Shown: positions 6,216-14,460 of the stretch, one piece after another
How positions within the stretch are numbered: the stretch's first letter is position 1
How the letters are laid out: each line of letters opens with the position of its first letter
Origin: an uncultured Bacilli bacterium
GTDB taxonomy: Bacteria; Bacillota_I; Bacilli_A; RF39; UBA660
Length of the DNA stretch: 19,755 bases
Direction of reading: 5' to 3'
Assembly: GCA_944359735.1 (NCBI GenBank)
Contig: CALVTA010000013.1
Location: 1-19,755 of the forward strand
Translations under genes and position numbers: made by a program
The notes under the pieces: model-generated
Told to the model about the DNA's origin: nothing
Database searches by the model: none
What the model saw: only the letters and a program-made list of their open reading frames with translations

Positions 6216-9161
6216 ATGTACTTGAAAGAAATTATAACTAATGGATTTAAATCTTTTGCCGATAAAATGGAAATAAAATTAAATGATGAAGTTACTTGTA
6301 TTGTCGGGCCTAATGGTAGTGGAAAAAGTAATATTGTTGATGCGGTGCGTTGGGTTTTGGGTGAACAATCTGTTAAAAATTTACGTGGTGATGGGGGTAT
6401 GAGTGATGTTATATTTACAGGAAGTGCTACTAGAAAAGCTAAAAATGCTGCAAGTGTAGAATTAATATTTGATAATAATGATCACTATTTAAATATAGAC
6501 TACACTGAAGTTAGTATTAAAAGACGTGTGTTTAGAAGCGGTGAGAATGAATATTTTATTAATAATAATAAGTGCAGGTTAAAAGATATTATTAATCTGT
6601 TTTTAGATAGTGGGGTAGGAAAAGAATCTTTTAATATCATTTCTCAAGGTGAAGTTGCTAAAATTATTAGTGAAAGTAATGATGATAGACGGCTTGTTTT
6701 TGAAGCAGCAGCAGGTATTATAAAATATAAAAGACGCAAGGAAGAAGCATTTAGAAAATTGAACAAAACAAATGATGCTTTAGATAGGGTCGATGATATT
6801 ATTAAAGAGTTAGAGTCACAAGTAAAGCCATTAAGAGAACAAAGTGAAGTAGCTATTAAATATAAAAAGATGAAAGATGAATTAGAAAAGTTGGAAATTG
6901 CTTTGATTTCTTATGATATTTATAATCTAGTAAGTGAAGAGAAACTATTAAAAAAAGAAAAAGAACAATTAGAAAAAGAAATATTAAATTTAGATAGTGT
7001 TTCTAATACAGATAGTGGTGTTCTTCTAAAGAAAAAAACGGATTTGCTTACTAAGGAGAAAGATCTAGAATTTGCTCAAAGAGAGTTGTTACAAAAAACA
7101 GAAGAGCTTGGTAGTTTAAATGTTGAATTAAATATTTTAAAAGAACAAAGAAAGAATAAAGATATATCTAAAAAAGAAGAAGAAATAAGACATCTTTATG
7201 AAGAAAAAGCCGATCTTAATAGAAGTATTGGCGTTTTAGAAGATGAAGTTAAGTTGCTTGAGGAAAATATAAATGCCTTAAATGAAGAATTAAATATTAA
7301 TAGAAATAGTCTTAAAGGATTGAATTTAACTTTTAAAGAGTTTGAACAGACATATGGTAAACAAGATCGTGATATATTGAGCTATAAACATAAGATAGAT
7401 TTATTAAAATTAGAGATGGAACGAGGTAACAATTTGCCTCAAAGTATAAAAAGAATATTAGATTCTAATTCTTTAAATGGTATATATGACATTATTGGTA
7501 ATGTTGTAAAAACTAAAGAAGATTATGTTAGATGTTTGGATGTGGCTATTAGTACTAGTAAAAACTTTGTTATTGTTAAAGATGAAGAGGCAGCAAAAGA
7601 AGCAATTAGGTATTTAAAAAATAATAACTTAGGTAGAGCTACTTTTTTTCCAATTAATGTTATTAAACATAGATATATTGATAACAATATTAAGCGTATG
7701 ATAGAAGGTATAGATGGATACATTGGTGTTTTGGCCGACTTGGTTTCTACAGATAGAGAATATAAAAATATTATATATAATCAGTTGGGGCTTGTATTAG
7801 TAGCAGAAGATATGGATGCAGCTTTAAGAATAAGCAAAATAATAGATAGACGTTATAAGGTAATTACTTTGGCTGGTGATGTTATTAATGTTGGTGGATC
7901 TTTAACTGGTGGTGCTAATTATAAGGGTAGAAGTCTCGTAATGATTAATCAAGAAATTACTAATTATACAAACATTATTACTAGTTTAGAAGAAGGTAAT
8001 AAGAAAATACTAGAGGATTTAAATGAGTCTAAGGAAAGTATTAGAAAACTAGAAGATAAGATTTATTTAAAAGAAAAAGATCTTAGACTTTTGCAAGATC
8101 AGATTACTATTAAGAACGCAAAACTTGTTGATGATAGAGGGAAACTTCAAAGTATAAAGAACAGTATTAATAATTTAGAAAGTACAGAGGATTTATTAGA
8201 TAGTAAAGAAGAAGATTTAATTAATAGATTTTATGAGAATAGTAGTTATAAAGAAAAATTAGAACTTAAAATAAATAGTATAAAGAAAGAAATTAAAGTT
8301 TTAAAGGAAGAAATAGAAGAGGAAGAAGAACAAACTAAATATAAGAATAATTTAATTAGAAAAAATGAGGAAAAGAGAAATGTTTTGGAGGTTAATCTTA
8401 GTAAGATAGATGTTAAATTAGATAATTTGTTTAATGTTTTGAGTTGTGAATATTCTATTACATATGAAAAAGCGAGACATGATTATCCATTAGAAATAGA
8501 AGTCAAAGAGGCTAGAAATAAAGTTAATAATTATAAAGCTAATATCAAGAGTCTTGGTATGGTTAATTTAGCAGCAATAGATGAATATGAAAGAGTTAAT
8601 ACAAGGTATTTATTCTTATTGCATCAAAAAGAGGATTTAGAAAAAGCGATAGGGACTCTTCTAGAAATAATGAGAGAAATGGATGAAGTTATGAAAGAAG
8701 AGTTTTTGAAAACTTTTGATTTAATAAAAAAAGAATTTAAGGGTGTTTTTAAGGCTTTATTTCATGGTGGTGAAGCTGATTTAAGATTAACTAGTGATGA
8801 TATTTTAACTACTGGTATTGAAATAATTGCTTGCCCTCCTGGTAAAAAGCTTACAACTATAAGTTTATTATCTGGGGGTGAAAAGACTTTGACAGCTATA
8901 AGTTTATTATTTGCAATTATTAATGTTAGAACTGTACCATTTTGTATTTTTGATGAAGTGGAGGCAGCGTTGGATGAAACAAATGTAATTGAATTTGGAA
9001 AATATTTAGAAAATTATAAGCATAAAACTCAGTTTTTAATTATTACTCATAAGAAAAAGACTATGGAGTATGCAGATACACTGTATGGTATCACTATGCA
9101 GGAGTCTGGTGTTTCTAAACTTGTTAGTGTAAAGTTAACTAATAAAGAAGAGTTAATATAG
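6216..9161 (+). CDS. smc: Chromosome partition protein Smc (short form)
   Basis: ATPase that, with ScpA and ScpB, loads on DNA and helps organise and segregate the chromosome. The 981 residues show the full SMC order: N-terminal YLKEIITNGFKSFAD with Walker A GPNGSGKS (31-38), a long coiled coil, a hinge about 410-565 (including VGGSLTGGANYKG), a returning coiled coil, signature LLSGGEKTLTAISLL (near 884-898) and Walker B FCIFDEVEAALDE (near 909-921). It is about 200 residues shorter than the ~1180 usual in Bacillus; since head and hinge motifs are complete, the loss must lie in the coiled-coil arms, as in mollicute Smc proteins. The ATG has AGAGGTG six bases upstream. A 16-bp bidirectional terminator separates it from the convergent protease gene. 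The upstream neighbour rnc, common in Bacillota, is absent here. Confidence 0.96.
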   Translation: MYLKEIITNGFKSFADKMEIKLNDEVTCIVGPNGSGKSNIVDAVRWVLGEQSVKNLRGDGGMSDVIFTGSATRKAKNAASVELIFDNNDHYLNIDYTEVSIKRRVFRSGENEYFINNNKCRLKDIINLFLDSGVGKESFNIISQGEVAKIISESNDDRRLVFEAAAGIIKYKRRKEEAFRKLNKTNDALDRVDDIIKELESQVKPLREQSEVAIKYKKMKDELEKLEIALISYDIYNLVSEEKLLKKEKEQLEKEILNLDSVSNTDSGVLLKKKTDLLTKEKDLEFAQRELLQKTEELGSLNVELNILKEQRKNKDISKKEEEIRHLYEEKADLNRSIGVLEDEVKLLEENINALNEELNINRNSLKGLNLTFKEFEQTYGKQDRDILSYKHKIDLLKLEMERGNNLPQSIKRILDSNSLNGIYDIIGNVVKTKEDYVRCLDVAISTSKNFVIVKDEEAAKEAIRYLKNNNLGRATFFPINVIKHRYIDNNIKRMIEGIDGYIGVLADLVSTDREYKNIIYNQLGLVLVAEDMDAALRISKIIDRRYKVITLAGDVINVGGSLTGGANYKGRSLVMINQEITNYTNIITSLEEGNKKILEDLNESKESIRKLEDKIYLKEKDLRLLQDQITIKNAKLVDDRGKLQSIKNSINNLESTEDLLDSKEEDLINRFYENSSYKEKLELKINSIKKEIKVLKEEIEEEEEQTKYKNNLIRKNEEKRNVLEVNLSKIDVKLDNLFNVLSCEYSITYEKARHDYPLEIEVKEARNKVNNYKANIKSLGMVNLAAIDEYERVNTRYLFLLHQKEDLEKAIGTLLEIMREMDEVMKEEFLKTFDLIKKEFKGVFKALFHGGEADLRLTSDDILTTGIEIIACPPGKKLTTISLLSGGEKTLTAISLLFAIINVRTVPFCIFDEVEAALDETNVIEFGKYLENYKHKTQFLIITHKKKTMEYADTLYGITMQESGVSKLVSVKLTNKEELI

Positions 9162-9174
9162 TAGTTTATAAGAA

Positions 9175-9215
9175 TTTAAAAAGTACTAATGATGATGAAA
9201 TTAGTACTTTTTAAA
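9175..9215. terminator. Bidirectional terminator between smc and CPBP protease gene
   Basis: A perfect 16-bp inverted repeat (9175-9190 with 9200-9215) with a 9-base loop. A- and T-runs at its ends provide a T-tract on both strands. It begins 14 bases after the smc stop and includes the stop codon of the minus-strand gene. Confidence 0.88.
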
Positions 9216-9930
9216 ATGTAATCATTGATAATAAGACTAAAGAGCAATTGTGAATGGCGTGCATACATATAGTTGGAAAAATATTTTTTGTTTCATAATA
9301 TGTTAAAGCAAAGAAAAATCCTAAACTACCATAAGGTATAATATAAAGATATTCTAAAATATTATTGCTTCCTATTACGTGTAATAGTCCAAATATTAAG
9401 CCAGATGCTATTGCATATACCCATTTGTTTTTAAATATTTTATTAACGCCCTTTCTAAATGTTATTTCTTCAGCAATGGGAGCAAGTATTCCTGCTGTAA
9501 ATAACATTAATAGTGGTGTAGCTGTTATTAGACCTTGTACAGCTTCTTCATTACTTGATGTATTTAGATTTGTAATAAAGCTGATAACGATGTTAGACAC
9601 ACACATGATTATTAATCCTACAATCCAATACTTTAATGCTATGTCTAATTGAGTTTTGTAATGCTCTTTAAATCTTTTAAATTCTTGTTTTAATTCTTTA
9701 AAATATAAAATTACTAATAATATTACTAACATTGCATCAGTAAATGTGTTGACGATTGCGAGATCTGTTGTAGTATAATTATTAGTATTAATATTAAATA
9801 ATGCTATTGGAATTATTTGTAAGTAATTACTAAAATAAAATATTGTAAAAGTTAATAGTCCTTTAAATATTTCTAATAATCTTTTTTTGTTAATAGTATT
9901 TAATCCTTTTACTTCATTTGTTTTTTTCAT
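9211..9930 (-). CDS. CPBP-family intramembrane metalloprotease
   Basis: Polytopic membrane protein of the CAAX-protease and bacteriocin-processing (CPBP/Abi, type II CAAX endopeptidase) family. The ATG at 9930 is chosen because AGGTG lies 9 bases upstream; a GTG at 9942 would sit inside that SD. The 239 residues hold several hydrophobic helices (about 22-45, 58-80, 100-122, 135-155, 172-188, 192-215, 220-239). The family motifs are present: APIAEEITFRKGV with the EExxxR motif (near 153-161), FGLLHV with its histidine, and the closing HAIHN. Members cleave membrane peptides or are linked to bacteriocin immunity and protein secretion; no substrate is suggested by the neighbours, smc and the divergent nus operon. 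Catalytic residues look intact. It is transcribed opposite to everything around it. Confidence 0.9.
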   Translation of the reverse strand: MKKTNEVKGLNTINKKRLLEIFKGLLTFTIFYFSNYLQIIPIALFNINTNNYTTTDLAIVNTFTDAMLVILLVILYFKELKQEFKRFKEHYKTQLDIALKYWIVGLIIMCVSNIVISFITNLNTSSNEEAVQGLITATPLLMLFTAGILAPIAEEITFRKGVNKIFKNKWVYAIASGLIFGLLHVIGSNNILEYLYIIPYGSLGFFFALTYYETKNIFPTICMHAIHNCSLVLLSMITF

Positions 9931-10015
9931 TATATAAATCACCTATTATTAATAATATCATATATTTTATATATTTATATATTTTTTTGTATAATTATCA
10001 TAAATGAATGATGTT

Positions 10016-10044
10016 TTGACAAAACTAGATTTATATAGTATACT
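10016..10044 (+). promoter_or_regulatory. Strong promoter of the rimP-nusA-infB operon
   Basis: TTGACA (10016-10021, perfect) and TATACT (10039-10044, five of six) are separated by exactly 17 bases. Transcription should start near 10051, just before the leader hairpin. It is the best promoter in the window, fitting the high demand for nus-operon products. Confidence 0.85.
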
Positions 10045-10054
10045 TGTAATTAAG

Positions 10055-10085
10055 AAAGGAGTGGGAATTGAAATACCCACTCTTT
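10055..10085 (+). promoter_or_regulatory. rimP leader hairpin (GAGTGGG/CCCACTC type)
   Basis: Ten base pairs join 10055-10065 and 10076-10085 around one bulged G, with a 10-base loop. The hairpin starts within a few bases of the predicted transcription start and ends 8 bases before the AAGGAGG SD. Similar GTGGG/CCCAC hairpins precede rimP (ylxS) in other Bacillota from memory. It could be an attenuator, a protein-binding site or a 5' stabiliser; the following T-run is short. Confidence 0.6.
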
Positions 10086-10104
10086 AATTTGGTAAGGAGG
10101 AGTT

Positions 10105-10353
10105 ATGGAAGAAAAAATTAAAATCTTAATAGATGATAAAATTAAAGATTTAGATTTATTTGTAAGTAGTGTCTATTTTTCAGAAGAAGAAGGGATTAAA
10201 ACTTTAAATATTGAACTTGATAGTGATAGTGTAATTGATATTAATAGAATAACAGCTGCTACTAAAGTAATTAATCCTATTATGGATGCTAATAATTTGT
10301 GTAATGATATTGATGTGTTAGATATACATTCTAAAGAGAAAGGGGATGATTAA
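10105..10353 (+). CDS. rimP: Short RimP: ribosome maturation factor N-terminal domain only
   Basis: RimP binds the 30S subunit during assembly, acting with S12 and the central pseudoknot region of 16S rRNA. This 82-residue version matches the N-terminal alpha/beta domain: the second strand LNIELDSD, the VIDINRITAATKVINPIMD helix (the family's ISLDDCEKVSRxLSxxLD element), then DIDVLDIHS where the family reads YxLEVSSPG. It stops there, so the C-terminal SH3-like domain of the usual ~150-residue protein is missing. The conserved SSPG turn is altered. The end is not an obvious frameshift: the stop is followed at once by the SD-spaced nusA start. AAGGAGG lies 4 bases before the ATG. Identity rests partly on position directly before nusA. 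Confidence 0.78.
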   Translation: MEEKIKILIDDKIKDLDLFVSSVYFSEEEGIKTLNIELDSDSVIDINRITAATKVINPIMDANNLCNDIDVLDIHSKEKGDD

Positions 10354-10354
10354 A

Positions 10355-11545
10355 ATGAATGGAAGAGAATTTCTTAATGCTGTTGATTTGGTAGTTAAAG
10401 AAAAACATATCGATAAAGAGATTATTTTTGAAGCTATGAGAAATGCTTTAATTAGTGCTTATAAGAAGAATGCTAAAAGTAAAAATAATAATGTTAAAGT
10501 TTTAATTAATGAAGATACTGGTGATATTAAAGTTTTTTCTTATTTGACTGTTGTATCTGATGATAAGATGACTAAGGAAGAGTATGAAGATGCTTTATTT
10601 GAACATTATGCTGAGGATGAAGATTTAGATACTGAAAAGGATAATCAAGAAAAAAATGAGGAGGAAAGTGAAAAAGTTAGCTTTTTTAATTCTGCTTGTG
10701 AAATAAAACTTAGTGATGCTAGAAAGATAGATAAAACTTTGAATATTGGTGATACTATTGATACTGAAGTTACTCCTAAAGATTTTGGTAGGGTTGCTGC
10801 ATCTACTGCAAAACAAGTAGTTATTCAAAAAATAAGGGAAGCTGAGAGAAACAGCATTACTGATGAATTTGGTGATAAACAAGATGAGCTTCTTGTTGGT
10901 ACAGTTGCGCTTGAAGATACAGATAACTATTTTATTGATTTAGGTCGTACTAATGGTATTTTGCCAAAAAAGGATATTATTCCTGGTGAGAAAATTAAAA
11001 TGGGTAGTAAAATTAAGGTTTATGTTACTAAAGTAGATAATAATGGTAGAAATCTTTTGATTTTACTTAGTAGAAGACATTTTGGATTTGTAAAAAGATT
11101 GTTTGAAAGTGAAATACCAGAACTTGCTGATGGAACTGTTTTATTATATAGTGTAGCAAGGGAAGCAGGACTTAGAAGTAAAGTGGCAGTATATTCAGAA
11201 AATTCTAAGGTAGATCCTATTGGAGCTTGTATTGGTGAAAAGGGTAGTCGTATTGCTAATATTATTACGGAACTTAATGGTGAAAAAATTGATATTGTCA
11301 AATATGATGCTGATCCTGCTGTTTTTATTACTAACGCTTTACAACCTGCTAAAGATTTAACAGTTTTAGTAACAGATGTTAAGAAAAAAGAAGCTTTAGT
11401 AATAGCTGATGGTGATAATTTCTCTCTTGCTATTGGGAAAAAGGGTCTTAATGCTAGACTTGCTACTAAACTTACTAAATATAAAATAGATATTAAAACT
11501 AGTGAGCAAGCAAAAGAATTAGGTATTAGTATTAAAACTGAATAG
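10355..11545 (+). CDS. nusA: Transcription termination/antitermination factor NusA
   Basis: NusA binds RNA polymerase and nascent RNA and modulates pausing, termination and antitermination. In the 396 residues: N-terminal polymerase-binding domain (1-~165, ending in TPKDFGRVAASTAKQVVIQKIREAER), S1 domain from about 177, KH1 with IGACIGEKGSRI (near 288-299), and KH2 with LAIGKKGLNARLA (near 355-367). It ends soon after KH2, as in other Bacillota. The ATG at 10355 is preferred: an ATG at 10346 is in frame, but the SD (AAAGGGG, ending 10345) abuts it, while spacing to 10355 is 9 bases. Residues ~70-112 form an unusually acidic stretch (EYEDALFEHYAEDEDLD and on) inserted in the N-terminal domain. 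It starts one base after the rimP stop and is surely cotranscribed. Confidence 0.95.
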   Translation: MNGREFLNAVDLVVKEKHIDKEIIFEAMRNALISAYKKNAKSKNNNVKVLINEDTGDIKVFSYLTVVSDDKMTKEEYEDALFEHYAEDEDLDTEKDNQEKNEEESEKVSFFNSACEIKLSDARKIDKTLNIGDTIDTEVTPKDFGRVAASTAKQVVIQKIREAERNSITDEFGDKQDELLVGTVALEDTDNYFIDLGRTNGILPKKDIIPGEKIKMGSKIKVYVTKVDNNGRNLLILLSRRHFGFVKRLFESEIPELADGTVLLYSVAREAGLRSKVAVYSENSKVDPIGACIGEKGSRIANIITELNGEKIDIVKYDADPAVFITNALQPAKDLTVLVTDVKKKEALVIADGDNFSLAIGKKGLNARLATKLTKYKIDIKTSEQAKELGISIKTE

Positions 11546-11553
11546 GTGATGTG

Positions 11554-11817
11554 ATGAAAAAGAGAAAGATTCCTCTTAGAACTTGTGTTGTAACTGGAGA
11601 GAAGTTAGATAAAAAAGATCTTCTTAGAATAGTAGGGGATAAAGATTTTAATGTTAAAGTTGATTTAACTGGAAAAATGAATGGTAGAGGTGCATATATT
11701 AAAAAAGACCTAGCTGTTTTAGATGAAGCTATTAAGAAAAAAAGCTTAGAAAGAAAATTAGAATGTAATATAAGTGATGAGGTATATGATGAGATAAGAA
11801 AAATATTGGAAAATTGA
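11554..11817 (+). CDS. ylxR: YlxR (RnpM), RNase P modulator family
   Basis: Small basic RNA-binding protein of the DUF448/YlxR family; in B. subtilis the protein binds the RNase P RNA and has been renamed RnpM. The 87 residues show the family signature: KIPLRTCVVTGEK at the N-terminus (usual form RxCxxC/V), DLLRIV, DLTGKMNGRGAYI (the strongly conserved GRGAY loop) and a C-terminal lysine-rich helix. The ATG at 11554 is favoured over the GTG at 11551 because AGGTG (11544-11548) is 5 bases from the ATG. It sits between nusA and infB as in most Bacillota, but the ylxQ gene (L7Ae-like) that normally follows is absent: infB starts 16 bases after the TGA stop. Confidence 0.93.
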   Translation: MKKRKIPLRTCVVTGEKLDKKDLLRIVGDKDFNVKVDLTGKMNGRGAYIKKDLAVLDEAIKKKSLERKLECNISDEVYDEIRKILEN

Positions 11818-11833
11818 GAAAGAGGTGAATGAT

Positions 11834-13960
11834 ATGACTGTAAAAGAATATGCAATGGATGTTAATAGAAGTATAGATGAAATAATTAGTCATATGGAAC
11901 GTCTTGCAATGGATGTCAGTGATTTGGATAGAATTCTTAGTGATGATGAAGTAATTCTTTTGGATAATTCTTTACAAGACGAAGATGATTATGTAGAGAG
12001 TAAGCCTGATGATGAACTTATTAATGATTTCTCATTAGATGAGAAAGCAGAGAAAATTGCCTATGATAGTAAGCTTACTGATGATAAAGAAATTAAAATG
12101 ACTAAACTTAAAAGAAATATAAATAAAACTCAGAAGGTTAAGAATGATTTTAAACAGGAACGAAAGAAAATTTATAAGCATAAAGAAAAGCTTCAGAGTA
12201 ATGAGCAAATAGTTGATGAAAATATTCTTCTTTATAAAGAGGGAATGACAGTTACAGATATTGCTAATATTTTAAATGTATCAACTAGTGAAATTATTAA
12301 AAAATTAATGAATTTGGGAGTTATGGCTACTCTTAATAATACTCTTAGTTTTGAAGATGTAGAATTATTAGCTCTTGATTATGATAAGGTTGTAAAAAGA
12401 GAAGAGACTTTAGATATTTCTAATTTTGAAAACTATGAGATAGAAGATAAGGAAGAAGATTTAGTACCAAGGTCTCCTGTTGTTACAATTATGGGGCATG
12501 TTGATCATGGTAAAACAACTTTGCTTGATACAATTAGAAAGAGTAATGTAGCAAGTGGAGAAGCTGGTGGTATTACTCAGGAAATAGGAGCTTATCAGGT
12601 TGAGTGTAAAGGTAAAAAAATTACTTTTATAGATACTCCTGGCCACGCTGCTTTTACAGAGATGAGAGCCAGAGGTGCTAGTGTTACTGACATAGTTATT
12701 ATTATAGTGGCAGCAGATGATGGAGTTATGCCACAAACAAGAGAAGCTATTGATCATGCTAAAGCTGCTAAAGTACCTATTATTGTATGTATTAATAAGA
12801 TAGATAAACCTGATGCTGATGTGGATAGAGTAATGACAGGATTAGTGGAAGATGGTCTTACTCCTGAAGAGTGGGGTGGAGATGTTATAGTTACTAGAAT
12901 ATCTGCTTTAACTGGCCAAGGTGTTGATGAATTGTTAGAAAATGTTCTTTTAGTTGCTGAAATGCAAGAATTAAAAGCTAATCCTAATCGCTATGCTACA
13001 GGGGCTGTATTAGAAAGTAAAATGGATAAACATGTTGGTCCTGTCGCTACTTTGCTTATTCAAAATGGTACTTTAAGATTAGGTGATCCTATTGTAGTAG
13101 GTACTTCTTATGGTAAAGTTAGAACTTTGAAAAATGATTTGGGAAAAGATATTACTTCTGCACTTCCTTCTATGCCAGTAGAAGTTATGGGACTTTCTGG
13201 TGTTCCTAATGCTGGAGATAAGTTTATGGCTTTTGAAACTGAAAAACAGGCTAAACAAATTGCTAATGATCGGGCTTTAAGAGAAAAAGCAGCTGATACT
13301 AATAGAACAGGGATGAGTTTAGAAGAACTATTCGGACAAATTAATGAAGGTTTAAAAGAGATAAATGTTGTGTTAAAGACAGACACTAACGGTAGTTTAG
13401 AGGCGGTTAAATCTTCTCTTGAGAAAATAGAGGTTGAAGGAGTTAGAATAAATATTATTAGAGGAGCTGTTGGTGGTATTACTGAGAGTGATATTGTTTT
13501 AGCTCAGGCTTCTAATGCTGTTGTTATTGGTTTTAATGTTAGAGGAAGTAATAAAGTTGTTGATATGGCTAAAGAGCAAGGTATCGAAATAAGACTTTAT
13601 GATATAATTTATAAAGTTGTTGAAGATATGGAAAAAGCTATGAAAGGAATGTTAGAGCCTATTTATGAAGAAAAAGTTACTGGTAATCTGGAAGTTAGGC
13701 AGTTGTTTAAATTTTCTAAGGTAGGTATGATTGCAGGTTGTCATGTTACTTCTGGTGTTGTTAAGAATAATGATAAAGCTAGAGTAATAAGAGATGGTAT
13801 TGTTATTTATAGTGGTTCTATTAAATCATTACAACATAAGAAGGATCAGGTTAAGGAAATATCTAAAGGTCATGATTGTGGTTTGACTTTAGAAAATTTC
13901 CAAGATTATAAAGAGAAAGATTTAATTGAAGTTTATCAACTTATAGAAATTGAAAGATAA
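11834..13960 (+). CDS. infB: Translation initiation factor IF-2
   Basis: GTPase that places initiator fMet-tRNA in the ribosomal P site and promotes subunit joining. The 708 residues contain an N-terminal IF2_N-like helical module (1-45), a charged lysine-rich linker, a second IF2_N module (about 134-185, MTVTDIANILNVSTSEIIKKLM), then the GTPase: G1 GHVDHGKTT (near 220), G2 GGITQEIGAY, G3 DTPGHAAF (near 267), G4 NKID (near 320) and a SAL-type G5. Domains II to IV follow, including GTNGSLEA-like DTNGSLEAVKSSL and the C2 domain ending in DLIEVYQLIEIER. The ATG at 11834 has AGGTG six bases upstream; the GTG at 11825 lies inside that SD. Last gene of the nus operon, followed by a terminator. Confidence 0.96.
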   Translation: MTVKEYAMDVNRSIDEIISHMERLAMDVSDLDRILSDDEVILLDNSLQDEDDYVESKPDDELINDFSLDEKAEKIAYDSKLTDDKEIKMTKLKRNINKTQKVKNDFKQERKKIYKHKEKLQSNEQIVDENILLYKEGMTVTDIANILNVSTSEIIKKLMNLGVMATLNNTLSFEDVELLALDYDKVVKREETLDISNFENYEIEDKEEDLVPRSPVVTIMGHVDHGKTTLLDTIRKSNVASGEAGGITQEIGAYQVECKGKKITFIDTPGHAAFTEMRARGASVTDIVIIIVAADDGVMPQTREAIDHAKAAKVPIIVCINKIDKPDADVDRVMTGLVEDGLTPEEWGGDVIVTRISALTGQGVDELLENVLLVAEMQELKANPNRYATGAVLESKMDKHVGPVATLLIQNGTLRLGDPIVVGTSYGKVRTLKNDLGKDITSALPSMPVEVMGLSGVPNAGDKFMAFETEKQAKQIANDRALREKAADTNRTGMSLEELFGQINEGLKEINVVLKTDTNGSLEAVKSSLEKIEVEGVRINIIRGAVGGITESDIVLAQASNAVVIGFNVRGSNKVVDMAKEQGIEIRLYDIIYKVVEDMEKAMKGMLEPIYEEKVTGNLEVRQLFKFSKVGMIAGCHVTSGVVKNNDKARVIRDGIVIYSGSIKSLQHKKDQVKEISKGHDCGLTLENFQDYKEKDLIEVYQLIEIER

Positions 13961-13995
13961 AAAATTAGGACTTAAATTTCCTAATTTTTATCTTT
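13960..13995 (+). terminator. Rho-independent terminator after infB
   Basis: A perfect 11-bp stem (13960-13970 with 13979-13989) with an 8-base loop, beginning in the infB stop codon and followed by T-rich sequence. It separates infB from rbfA, which has its own promoter. Confidence 0.8.
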
Positions 13996-14080
13996 ATTTA
14001 TAAAGTTTATATTCTAGTGTTAAAAGTAGATTCTTATTTAATCTTCTCATAACGTGTATATACCTAAATGTTAAAAAATA

Positions 14081-14089
14081 TGTTATACT
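14081..14089 (+). promoter_or_regulatory. Extended -10 promoter for rbfA
   Basis: TGTTATACT carries the TGn extension ahead of TATACT (five of six). No good -35 is visible at the expected place, which extended -10 promoters tolerate. It lies 26 bases before the rbfA start and after the infB terminator. Confidence 0.55.
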
Positions 14090-14114
14090 TATTTAAGAGA
14101 AAGGATTGATTGTG

Positions 14115-14459
14115 GTGACAAATATAAAAATCGAACGTATCAATAATATTATAATGGAAGAAATAAGTAAGATTTTAATGTTAGAAATAAAAGATGAGAA
14201 TATTAAATTTGTAACTGTGACAGATTGTGAGACATCAAATGATTTGAGTTATTGTAAAGTATATGTGACGGTATTATATCAGGAAAAAAAAGAAGAAACG
14301 TTAAAGACTTTGAAAAATGCTAGTGGTTTTATAAGAAGTGAACTTGCTAAGAGAATAGAAATAAGGCACGTTCCTGAACTTAAATTTTTTTATGATGATT
14401 CTATTTCTTATGGTGAAAAGATAGATAAAATTATTGATGAGATAAATGATGGGGAATAA
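14115..14459 (+). CDS. rbfA: 30S ribosome-binding factor RbfA
   Basis: KH-like protein that binds the 5' end region of 16S rRNA in immature 30S subunits and aids late maturation, often noted with cold adaptation. The 114 residues follow the family: TNIKIERINNIIMEEISKIL, FVTVTDCETSNDLSYCKVYVTVL (the VTxVxxSxDLxxAxVYV core), SGFIRSELAKRIEIRHVPELKFFYDDS (normally R.LRxRxxPxLxFxxDxS) and a C-terminal helix. GTG at 14115 is preferred: AAGGA (14101-14105) is 9 bases away, whereas a TTG at 14106 would touch the SD. GTG 14112 remains possible. The TAA overlaps the next gene's region, and its GGGGA serves as SD for the VanY-TruB fusion, so the two are coupled. Confidence 0.93.
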   Translation: MTNIKIERINNIIMEEISKILMLEIKDENIKFVTVTDCETSNDLSYCKVYVTVLYQEKKEETLKTLKNASGFIRSELAKRIEIRHVPELKFFYDDSISYGEKIDKIIDEINDGE

Positions 14460-14460
14460 G

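Noticed and set aside
6028..6225. A 65-codon plus-strand open frame starting with TTG before smc
   Set aside because: It begins inside the terminator hairpin at 6014-6047, has no ribosome binding site, runs through the smc promoter and overlaps the smc start in another frame.
9365..9652. Plus-strand open frame opposite the CPBP protease gene
   Set aside because: The minus-strand gene carries intact family motifs and an SD; the plus frame has neither.
12461..12757. Minus-strand open frame inside infB
   Set aside because: It lies opposite the most conserved GTPase motifs of IF-2; cysteine- and serine-rich translation is typical of antisense shadow frames.
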